Assembly (NCBI GenBank): GCA_932182025.1
Contig: CAKNXK010000002.1
Coordinates: 1 to 47,310, forward strand
Direction of reading: 5' to 3'
Length of the DNA stretch: 47,310 bases
Origin: an uncultured Candidatus Melainabacteria bacterium
GTDB taxonomy: Bacteria; Cyanobacteriota; Vampirovibrionia; Gastranaerophilales; Gastranaerophilaceae
Part shown: positions 32,128-39,736 of the stretch, piece by piece
How positions within the stretch are numbered: the stretch's first letter is position 1
How the letters are laid out: each line of letters starts with the position of its first letter
Made by a program: the position numbers and the translations under genes
The notes under the pieces: model-generated
The model's database searches: none
What the model saw: the letters and a program-made list of their open reading frames with translations, nothing else
Told to the model about the DNA's origin: nothing

Positions 32128-33138
32128 ATGAGTAAAAGAAAAGTAGCTATTAACGGATTCGGTAGAATCGGTAGAAACACATTGAGAGCAGCTATCAGAG
32201 AAGGTATCTTTGAAGAATTAGATTACGTTGCTATCAATGACCCAGGATTAACACCTGCTAACGCTGCACACGTTTTCAAATATGATTCAGTTATGGGTCA
32301 ATTCTGCGGTACAGTTGAAGTTGAAGAAGATGGTCTTGTAATCAACGGTCACAAAATCTTATTCTTCGCTGAAAAAGACCCTGCAAACTTACCTTGGGCT
32401 AAACTTGGTGTAGAAGTTGTTATCGAATCAACTGGTTTCTACACAGATGCCGAAAAAGCTAAAGCTCATATCGCTGCTGGTGCTAAAAAAGTTATCATTT
32501 CAGCTCCTGCTAAAAACGAAGACAAAACTATCGTTCTTGGCGTTAATGAAAATGAATACGATCCAGCTAACCACAACGTAATTTCAATGGCATCTTGCAC
32601 AACTAACTGTTTAGCACCTGTTGCTAAAGTTATCAAAGAAAAATTTGGTATCGTTAAAGGTTTGATGACAACTGTTCACTCATATACTGGCGACCAAAGA
32701 ATTCTTGATGCAGGTCACAAAGATCCTCGTAGAGCTAGAGCTGGTGCTCTTAACATCGTTCCTACTACTACTGGTGCTGCTAAAGCTGTTGCTTTAGTTC
32801 TTCCAGAACTTAAAGGTAAATTGGACGGTTTCGCAATGAGAGTTCCTACTCCAGACGTATCTTTAGTTGACGTTGTATTCGAAACTGAAAAGAAAGTTAC
32901 TGCTGAAGAAGTTAATGCTGCTCTTAAAGAAGCTGCTGACGGACACGTACTTTGCTACAGCGAAGAACCATTAGTATCTTCTGACTACATTGGTTCAGCT
33001 CAATCTTCAACTGTTGACTCACTTCTAACAAAAGTTATGGGTGACAATATGGTTAAAGTTATTTCTTGGTACGATAACGAAATGGGTTATTCTACAAGAT
33101 TAGCTGAAACTACAAGATTAGTTGCTTCTAAACTTTAA
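32128..33138 (+). CDS. gap: Glyceraldehyde-3-phosphate dehydrogenase
   Basis: The 336-residue enzyme oxidises glyceraldehyde-3-phosphate in glycolysis. It has the Rossmann start INGFGRIGRNTLR, the catalytic cysteine C157 in SMASCTTNC and the conserved SYTGDQRILDAGHKDPRRARA. An Asp follows strand beta-2 (AIND, D38), as in NAD-specific glycolytic enzymes. Codon use is strongly biased, with many GCT, GAA and GTT codons, suggesting high expression. AGAAGGAG precedes the ATG. A strong terminator with a GAAA tetraloop follows. Confidence 0.97.
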   Translation: MSKRKVAINGFGRIGRNTLRAAIREGIFEELDYVAINDPGLTPANAAHVFKYDSVMGQFCGTVEVEEDGLVINGHKILFFAEKDPANLPWAKLGVEVVIESTGFYTDAEKAKAHIAAGAKKVIISAPAKNEDKTIVLGVNENEYDPANHNVISMASCTTNCLAPVAKVIKEKFGIVKGLMTTVHSYTGDQRILDAGHKDPRRARAGALNIVPTTTGAAKAVALVLPELKGKLDGFAMRVPTPDVSLVDVVFETEKKVTAEEVNAALKEAADGHVLCYSEEPLVSSDYIGSAQSSTVDSLLTKVMGDNMVKVISWYDNEMGYSTRLAETTRLVASKL

Positions 33139-33156
33139 TCTTTAAAAAAGATAAGA

Positions 33157-33190
33157 AAGAGCTTGTTCGAAAGAACAGGCTCTTTTTATT
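33157..33190 (+). terminator. Intrinsic terminator of gap
   Basis: A 12-bp stem (33157-33168 with 33173-33184, one G-U pair) closed by a GAAA tetraloop and followed by TTTATTTT. Confidence 0.85.
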
Positions 33191-33197
33191 TTGTTTG

Positions 33198-33206
33198 TGT
33201 TAGAAT
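33198..33206 (+). promoter_or_regulatory. Extended -10 promoter of der
   Basis: TAGAAT (33201-33206) is preceded by TGT and lies just after the T-tract of the gap terminator. The ATG at 33216 is nine bases downstream, without a Shine-Dalgarno. Confidence 0.45.
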
Positions 33207-33215
33207 AGTTTTATT

Positions 33216-34556
33216 ATGAAAAGAAAACCAATTATCGCTGTAGTAGGACGTCCAAATGTTGGTAAATCTACATTTGTAAACCGTCTGGTAGGAAAAAGAC
33301 AATCAATCGTAGATGACATGGCTGGTGTCACAAGAGATAGAATCTATTTTGATGTGGAATGGCAAAACAAGTTATTCACAGTTATCGACACCGGAGGGAT
33401 TGTACCGGGTGACGAAGATGAAATAATGGTTTCTATATACGATCAAGCTCGCATTGCATGTGAAGAAGCCGAGAAAATAATTTTCTTAGTTGACGGCATT
33501 GAAGGTGCAACTCCTGTTGACATGGACATTGCAAACATACTTCGCCAATCAGGAAAACCTATTTATTTGGCTGTTAATAAGGTTGACTCATCAAACCAAA
33601 TAACCATGATTAGTGATTTCTACTCACTTGCAGTTGGCGACCCTATTGCAATTTCTGCCCTTCACGGCTCAGGCGGTGTTGGTGATTTATTAGAAGAAAT
33701 TACCAAGGATTTTGAAATTGACGAAGAAGTCGAAGAAGATAACACAATCAAAATTGCAATTGTTGGAAGACCTAACGCTGGCAAATCCTCTATTGTAAAC
33801 GCACTACTTGGTGAAAAACGTGTAATCGTTTCTGACATATCAGGAACAACCCGTGATAGTATCGACTCTCGTCTAAAATATAATGACAGAGATTTTGTTA
33901 TTATTGATACAGCTGGTATTAGAAAAAAAGCAAAAGTAGACTACGGAGTAGAAAAATTCGCTGTAGACAGAGCAATACGTTCAATTCGCGAATGCGATGT
34001 CGCTTTGATGGTTATTGATGCTACAGAAGCTGTAAACGGTATTTCTGACCAAGACAAAAAAATCGCTTCTATTATTACAGAAGCCGGAAAAGGTATGGTT
34101 ATTGCAATCAACAAATGGGATTTAATTGAAGACAAAAAATCAAACACCATAAATAAATTTGAACAAATGATTGCACACGAAATTCCATTCTTGGATTACG
34201 TGCCTAAGATTTATATTAGTGCAGTAACACATCAAAGATTAAACCAAATTTTCACAAAAGTGGAAGAAGTTTATGCTGAATATACAAAACGCGTTTCTAC
34301 AGGTTTATTAAACAAGGTTATTAACGAAGCTTATGCTCTTAACCCGCCTCAAACTATCAGAAATAAGCGTTTAAAAATTCTTTATGCAACTCAAGCAGCA
34401 GTTCATCCTCCAATGTTTTTGTTATTTGCCAATAACGAAGAGTTATTAAAAGAACATTACAAACGCTATTTGGAAAACAAACTAAGAGAAGCATTTGGAT
34501 TCTTTGGAACTCCAATAAGAATTTCTGTAAGAACAAGAACTGACAAAAAGAAGTAA
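33216..34556 (+). CDS. der: GTPase Der (EngA), ribosome assembly
   Basis: This 446-residue protein has the two tandem GTPase domains unique to Der/EngA, with P-loops GRPNVGKS (11-18) and, near residue 187, GRPNAGKS. Each has its DTAGI/DTGGI and NKxD motifs (VNKVDSS, INKWDLI). A C-terminal KH-like domain (LLKEHYKRYLENKLREAFGF) completes it. Der is needed for 50S subunit assembly. There is no Shine-Dalgarno, and a promoter sits just before the ATG. The stop is convergent with the L,D-transpeptidase gene, with zero spacing and a small inverted repeat across both stops. Confidence 0.96.
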   Translation: MKRKPIIAVVGRPNVGKSTFVNRLVGKRQSIVDDMAGVTRDRIYFDVEWQNKLFTVIDTGGIVPGDEDEIMVSIYDQARIACEEAEKIIFLVDGIEGATPVDMDIANILRQSGKPIYLAVNKVDSSNQITMISDFYSLAVGDPIAISALHGSGGVGDLLEEITKDFEIDEEVEEDNTIKIAIVGRPNAGKSSIVNALLGEKRVIVSDISGTTRDSIDSRLKYNDRDFVIIDTAGIRKKAKVDYGVEKFAVDRAIRSIRECDVALMVIDATEAVNGISDQDKKIASIITEAGKGMVIAINKWDLIEDKKSNTINKFEQMIAHEIPFLDYVPKIYISAVTHQRLNQIFTKVEEVYAEYTKRVSTGLLNKVINEAYALNPPQTIRNKRLKILYATQAAVHPPMFLLFANNEELLKEHYKRYLENKLREAFGFFGTPIRISVRTRTDKKK

Positions 34557-35153
34557 TTACTTAATAATTACTATATCGCCACGCTTAACTTGTTGTGATA
34601 ATTGTTTAATAACTTCGTTGTCCATTCTTATGCAACCATGCGATGCATACTTTCCTATACTGTTTGGATTATTGTTTCCATGTATAAATTCACCGGTTGG
34701 AGATTGTTCTCCTGTTTTAACATCAACTTTATTTAAACAGATTATCTTAGGACCATAGTCTCTTGGCGCTCTGCGTCTTTTTGATTTAGCCGGTGCAGTT
34801 TTATATGGATAAGTTTCTGTATGAGTTACAATTCTAACTCCCGTATGCGTAGGAGTAGATTTTTTCCCGCTCGCAACAAGATAGGCTGTCTGCGGATTGC
34901 CATCACTATCGTATTTGTATAAAACATTTTTACTTAAATCTACTACAATAGCAGCTTTATGCTTCACTCCTGCAATTATAATATCAGCTGACGGAGCACC
35001 AACAAGCTTGTTCTTGTCAGAAGTGCCTGAAGCAGGAATTGAATACTCAAAAGTATCTTGTTTAACAGTTTGAGAAGCAACCGGTGCTGCCAACAAAGGC
35101 ACTGCCATTACAGTTGAAAGAGCAAAAGTACGAATAGAATTCATTATTTTCAT
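34557..35153 (-). CDS. Secreted L,D-transpeptidase (YkuD domain)
   Basis: The product of about 198 residues has a signal peptide (MKIMNSIRTFALSTVMAVPLLAAPVAS) and a YkuD catalytic domain. The catalytic motif is intact: H158 (EFIHGNNN), then SHGCIRM with the nucleophile C174. L,D-transpeptidases make 3-3 cross-links in peptidoglycan or attach lipoproteins. The start may instead be 35144, because a TATAAT at 35157-35162 would place the 5' end of the RNA after the first ATG. An Arg/Lys-rich loop at about 124-131 (SKRRRAPR) is unusual. Confidence 0.9.
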   Translation of the reverse strand: MKIMNSIRTFALSTVMAVPLLAAPVASQTVKQDTFEYSIPASGTSDKNKLVGAPSADIIIAGVKHKAAIVVDLSKNVLYKYDSDGNPQTAYLVASGKKSTPTHTGVRIVTHTETYPYKTAPAKSKRRRAPRDYGPKIICLNKVDVKTGEQSPTGEFIHGNNNPNSIGKYASHGCIRMDNEVIKQLSQQVKRGDIVIIK

Positions 35154-35185
35154 ACTATTATAAAAAGCTATAAAAATAATTTTTG

Positions 35186-36184
35186 CTAGTACATTCCAAT
35201 TAAATTTCTAACTTCTTTTAGGACTTTTTGCGCTTCAACGCGAGCTTTTTTCGCACCGTCCTCCAGAATTTGCTTAACTACTTCCGGATGTTCTTCATAA
35301 TAACGTCTGCGCTCACGTATTTCTGCAAATCTTTCATTAATTTTTGCACCTAATTGACGCTTACAATCAGCACACCCGCGAGCGCCTTTTTCACATTCGC
35401 ATTTTACGGTTTCAACTTCTTCTTCTGTGCCGAATATTTTCCAATATTTGAATGCAACTTCGCAGTCCTCAGGATGTCCGGGGTCATCTTTTCTCATTCT
35501 GCTTCTATCTGTAATAGCAGACATTACTTTTTTAGCAGTAACTTCTGCTGTATCAGAAATCTTGATATCATTGTTGAAAGATTTACCCATTTTATTTCCG
35601 TCCAAGCCGCAAATAAGAGAACATTCGTTCAATTTTGGCTGTGCTTCGTGGAAGAAATCTGTATTATAAATATTATTAAACCTTCTTGTAATATCTCTTG
35701 TTAATTCAACGTGAGCAACCTGATCAATACCAACAGGAACAAAATCAGCATTAAACATCATAATATCTGCAGACATTAATACCGGATAGCCCATCAAACC
35801 ATAGTTAATTTGAGAAGCCATGCCATCTTTAGATTTAAGTATTTTTGCCATATCCTTCAAGGTCGGGTCACGTTCCACCCAGTTTTGAGGGGTAATCATA
35901 CTTAGATAAATATGCAATTCTGCAATTTCAGGAACTTGTGACTGCACATAAATCGTAGCTTTGTTTGGGTCGATTCCGCAAGCTAGCCAATCCATTGCAA
36001 CTTCCAAAACATCTTGTTTTAAGTTTTCTGTCTTATCATACTTTGTAGTCAGTGCATGCCAGTCCGCAATAAAGAAATAACATTCATACTCATTTTGCAG
36101 CTTAAGCCAATTATCAATAACACCAAGATAATGACCCAAGTGTAATTTTCCTGTGGAACGCATTCCTGATACCATTCTTTGCAT
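35186..36184 (-). CDS. trpS: Tryptophanyl-tRNA synthetase with Fe-S cysteine motif
   Basis: This 332-residue class Ic synthetase charges tRNA-Trp. The HIGH motif is HLGH (MRSTGKLHLGHYLG) and the KMSKS motif is KMGKS near residue 199. Cysteines C241, C264, C271 and C274 are spaced C-x22-C-x6-C-x2-C, the arrangement that binds a [4Fe-4S] cluster in the Thermotoga maritima enzyme. Most bacterial TrpRS proteins lack it. The cluster probably contacts the tRNA anticodon region. The gene follows the secreted GH13 gene on the same strand with a gap of about 15 bases. Confidence 0.95.
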   Translation of the reverse strand: MQRMVSGMRSTGKLHLGHYLGVIDNWLKLQNEYECYFFIADWHALTTKYDKTENLKQDVLEVAMDWLACGIDPNKATIYVQSQVPEIAELHIYLSMITPQNWVERDPTLKDMAKILKSKDGMASQINYGLMGYPVLMSADIMMFNADFVPVGIDQVAHVELTRDITRRFNNIYNTDFFHEAQPKLNECSLICGLDGNKMGKSFNNDIKISDTAEVTAKKVMSAITDRSRMRKDDPGHPEDCEVAFKYWKIFGTEEEVETVKCECEKGARGCADCKRQLGAKINERFAEIRERRRYYEEHPEVVKQILEDGAKKARVEAQKVLKEVRNLIGMY

Positions 36185-36199
36185 ATATTAATACCTCAT

Positions 36200-37690
36200 C
36201 TATAACTTAAATAATCTAATTTGTCCCGCATCTAAATCAACATAGATTTTGTTTTTACGGGTTTTACAATAACCTTGTCCTTGAATAATTTCAAGAACTT
36301 CATCTTTTTTTATACCTGAAACTTTTAGTTTAACTCTCTTTTGAGCGTGTTTTGGATCTAAATTGCCTACTACAAGAATAGTTTCACCTTGATATGACCT
36401 AGTATAAGCAAATACAGAAGGTTTATCCGTTTTAATTGGAGAAAACATTCCCTTGGTCATTAAATCTAGTTTTTCATTTCTAAAATCAAATGCGCGTTTA
36501 AAATTATCTTTTACTATATCAGAGTTACCTTGCGGTTTTCTTGAATAATTAAATATATCAAGTTTTCCTCTATGAACAAAGTAGTAATCGTCATCTGTTT
36601 CAGTAAATGTTGCTTTAGTATTTGCCCAAGGGTAAATATAATCATCGCCGAATTGAAATCCATCTATAAAATAAGGATTAAACGGCAAGGTTGCTTCCAG
36701 CCAGCACATCATTACAGATAGGTTTTCGCCTCTTAGAACAATCGGACTCACTTCATCATGAGTTGTAAAAGACATTATTACGCTTTTATCATCAGGATAT
36801 GATGTTAAAAGCTTCTTATTGAATTTAATATGTTCTATTAATTCGTTAGAAGTTTTCCAATCCTTGAGGTTAAAGAAACTGCCATAATAGCCGTCAAAAC
36901 CTGCTTCCAAAAGTTTATCATAAGGTGTAAAATCAGCATACTTACTTGGCGGTTCTCTCCAAGAATCCGATGCTTCTGCAAGATACAAGAATTCAGGATT
37001 ACGCTCTCTTGAATAATTTATAATTTCTTCCCAGAATTTATAAGGCTTAATAGTTGCCACATCTGCTCTAATCCCATCAGCACCAATATCCATAACCATA
37101 TCAACAAAACGTTTATGAACATCAATAACATCTTGGCTTGAAGTATTCAAAAGTCTAACATCAGTCCAGTCAGTAGGGACAATCGAAAGTTGTTTTTTAT
37201 CTTTAATAAATAACTCCGGATTAGTCAAGAATAAATCATAAGCTCCGCAGCTAGGAAGATCAATAATTACTTTAATACCACGCTTATGGCACTCACTAAC
37301 AAAATAAGCAGCCTGTTCCATTGGAGTCATTTGAGAGGTCAAATCCACAAGCTGATGATTAATAGAATCAAAATCAGCTATTGCATATAAAGAACCAGCA
37401 GTACCGAGGGATTTAAGCTTTCCAACCGGTGTGATAGGAAGAACATGCAACACATTTACACCGGCAGATTTAATCTCGTCTAAACGTTCAACAGCGTTAA
37501 TAAAATTGCCGCTTTCTTCATCATTATCAATTATTCCATTACCATTTGTGTCTTTTGCATTAAAATTACGAATATTAATTCCGCAAATAACAGTTTCGTT
37601 TTTTAAAAACATAGTACGAAGACCGTCTTCAGCATAGACAGTAGAAGATAGGATAAAAAACATCAACACTGCTAACAATATTTTCTTCAT
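36200..37690 (-). CDS. Secreted GH13 alpha-amylase-family protein with EF-hand-like insert
   Basis: The 496-residue protein has a signal peptide (MKKILLAVLMFFILSSTVYA) and a GH13 barrel. The predicted nucleophile is D210 (GIRADVATI), the acid E239 (LYLAEASDSW) and the transition-state Asp D312 (FTTHDE). The region-I motif is atypical (DLPSCGAYD instead of DxVxNH). Near the N-terminus, DTNGNGIIDNDE (47-58) is a perfect EF-hand or dockerin-type calcium loop. It probably acts on maltodextrins or starch outside the cytoplasmic membrane. Exact specificity is unknown. Confidence 0.85.
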   Translation of the reverse strand: MKKILLAVLMFFILSSTVYAEDGLRTMFLKNETVICGINIRNFNAKDTNGNGIIDNDEESGNFINAVERLDEIKSAGVNVLHVLPITPVGKLKSLGTAGSLYAIADFDSINHQLVDLTSQMTPMEQAAYFVSECHKRGIKVIIDLPSCGAYDLFLTNPELFIKDKKQLSIVPTDWTDVRLLNTSSQDVIDVHKRFVDMVMDIGADGIRADVATIKPYKFWEEIINYSRERNPEFLYLAEASDSWREPPSKYADFTPYDKLLEAGFDGYYGSFFNLKDWKTSNELIEHIKFNKKLLTSYPDDKSVIMSFTTHDEVSPIVLRGENLSVMMCWLEATLPFNPYFIDGFQFGDDYIYPWANTKATFTETDDDYYFVHRGKLDIFNYSRKPQGNSDIVKDNFKRAFDFRNEKLDLMTKGMFSPIKTDKPSVFAYTRSYQGETILVVGNLDPKHAQKRVKLKVSGIKKDEVLEIIQGQGYCKTRKNKIYVDLDAGQIRLFKL

Positions 37691-37732
37691 AATTTATCCC
37701 CCTCTACAAAACAATTTTACCACAAAGATAAA

Positions 37733-38851
37733 TTAGATTGAGGCTAAAATACAATTTGCAACTTCTTCTGCAGAATAATTTTCAGAAAGGCAAGCCCTAA
37801 CTTCACCTAATTCTGCAATAGTTTCTTTTCTATATTCTGTATCATAAAGAAGCTTTTCTGTCTCGTAGCAAATGTTATCAAGATTAAATTTTGCCTGAAT
37901 AAGTTCCGGCACAATATTTTTTCCTGTAATAATATTTGGCAAAGATACGTTCTTAATGCATCTAACCATAAGATAAACAAGATAGATAAACCAAGGACCT
38001 TGATAACCAATTATCATTGGTGTTTGATACAAAGACGCTTCCAAAGCAACTGTTCCTGATGCCAAAATCAAAGAATCTGACACGCTCAATAGTGCATGGT
38101 TTTCGCCTTTAATAATCTTAAAATCTGTATCTTTGACATACTTGTCAAATACTTTATCACTCAAATTCGGTGCATGCGAAATACAAAACTGTAATTCTGG
38201 ATGCGATTTTTGAAGTCTTTTAGCAGCTTTAACAAAAGTATCTGCCAAATAAAACAACTCTAACGGACGTGACCCCGGAAAGACAGAAACCAATGGACGA
38301 TTAATATCAAGCCCGTGTTTTGCGAAAAATTCTTCTTTATCAGCTTTCTTCGGTAATTGTTTTACAAGAGGATGACCGCAAAAATGAACATCAATACCCT
38401 CTTTCTTATACATTTCTACTTCAAAAGGGAAAATACAAAGAACCTTATCAACAAACTTTTTAATTCCTTTAATACGCCATTTTCTGCTTGCCCAAACCTG
38501 AGGCGGGATGTAATGAAAAACCTTTATACCTTTACCTTTAAGTCTTTTAGCCACACGAAGATTGAATGTTCCGTAATCAATCAAAAGAACCAAGTCCGGT
38601 TTAAACTCTTCTAAAATATATTCACTGACCTCTTTTTCCAACTGTAGATGTTCTATTGCCATTTTGAAATTAAATCCAAATGCAGACATCTTAGAATGGT
38701 CGCAGAACAAAGTTGCACCTGCATTCTTAAGATTATCACCACCAATACCTTCGATTTCGATATCAGGATTTTTTGACTTAAGAATTTCTACAACTTTACC
38801 TGCATGGATGTCACCGGAATGCTCACCGGTAATAACAAAAATTTTTTTCAT
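37733..38851 (-). CDS. lpxB: Lipid-A-disaccharide synthase
   Basis: This GT19 enzyme of about 372 residues joins UDP-2,3-diacylglucosamine and lipid X to make the lipid A disaccharide. Family motifs are ITGEHSGDIHAG at the N-terminus, EIEGIGGDNLKNAG, YIPPQVWASRKWR, VFPGSRPLEL and ASGTVALEA. It starts right after the lpxI stop; ATG 38851 is used here, though a GTG at 38857 is possible. Together with lpxI it shows that this organism makes an LPS-type outer membrane. Confidence 0.94.
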   Translation of the reverse strand: MKKIFVITGEHSGDIHAGKVVEILKSKNPDIEIEGIGGDNLKNAGATLFCDHSKMSAFGFNFKMAIEHLQLEKEVSEYILEEFKPDLVLLIDYGTFNLRVAKRLKGKGIKVFHYIPPQVWASRKWRIKGIKKFVDKVLCIFPFEVEMYKKEGIDVHFCGHPLVKQLPKKADKEEFFAKHGLDINRPLVSVFPGSRPLELFYLADTFVKAAKRLQKSHPELQFCISHAPNLSDKVFDKYVKDTDFKIIKGENHALLSVSDSLILASGTVALEASLYQTPMIIGYQGPWFIYLVYLMVRCIKNVSLPNIITGKNIVPELIQAKFNLDNICYETEKLLYDTEYRKETIAELGEVRACLSENYSAEEVANCILASI

Positions 38852-38856
38852 AATCA

Positions 38857-39672
38857 CTAAACTGCCATTACTACAATATTATGTTTATTTGCGTATTTAA
38901 TTACTTCTTCCTGATCAACAATAATAGTTTCACCGGCTTCTACAGCAATCAAATCAGCTTTATGTTTTTTCATAGTTTTAAGAGTTCTAAGCCCGATAGC
39001 AGGAATATCAAAACGCTTATCCTGATGAGGCTTCGCTACCTTAATCACTCTTGAATTTTTTTTAGCAATCTTGCATCCGCGTTTAATACATTTATCAGTA
39101 CCTTCAATCGCTTCAACAGCCATAATCATTTTATCTTTTATAACAACAGACTGACCGATATCAAGCTTGCCGCTTTCTTTTGCTAGCCAATACCCATAAT
39201 TTACATCATCAATCTGTTCTTGATTAGGTTGAACTTTCCCAAGAACTCCGGAAGGAATCATCAGATTTTTAATAAACAATGTTTGATCAAGAATTGTAAT
39301 CCCGATTTTTTCAAGTTCCTCAATAATCATAAGCATCACTTTGTCATCATTAAGACGAATAGCTTTTTTGATAAAATCTAATGCTCTTGCATCAAACTTA
39401 GGGCGCTTTAATAAAACAGTCTTATTTACCTTACCCAAGAAAGTTATTTGCTTAATTCCTTCTGCTTTAAGCGCATCTTCAATTTTTTGGACTTCACCAG
39501 GACAAAAAGAATACACTTTAGAACAATATTTTTTCAACTGGGAATAATTATCATTAGACAGCGAAATTGCAACGACCTCTAATCCGTTTTCTTTTGCATA
39601 CTGTGCCATTTTAACAGGCAGCAATCCGTCACCTGCAATTAATCCTTGTTTTTGTTCCAAAGCTATTGACAT
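38857..39672 (-). CDS. lpxI: UDP-2,3-diacylglucosamine pyrophosphatase LpxI
   Basis: The 271-residue protein belongs to the LpxI (formerly DUF1009) family, which hydrolyses UDP-2,3-diacylglucosamine to lipid X, the step before LpxB, and replaces LpxH in many lineages. Seen are LIAGDGLLPVKMAQYAKENG at the start, FLGKVNKTVLLKRP, EAIEGTDKCIKRG and the C-terminal DIPAIGLRTLKTMKKHKA. TTGGAGGAT lies before the ATG. The gene pair lpxI-lpxB has touching ends. Confidence 0.93.
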   Translation of the reverse strand: MSIALEQKQGLIAGDGLLPVKMAQYAKENGLEVVAISLSNDNYSQLKKYCSKVYSFCPGEVQKIEDALKAEGIKQITFLGKVNKTVLLKRPKFDARALDFIKKAIRLNDDKVMLMIIEELEKIGITILDQTLFIKNLMIPSGVLGKVQPNQEQIDDVNYGYWLAKESGKLDIGQSVVIKDKMIMAVEAIEGTDKCIKRGCKIAKKNSRVIKVAKPHQDKRFDIPAIGLRTLKTMKKHKADLIAVEAGETIIVDQEEVIKYANKHNIVVMAV

Positions 39673-39736
39673 TACTTAATCATCCTCCAATATATGACAA
39701 TAATACAATAAACATGCTATTTAAGTAAACCTCGGC

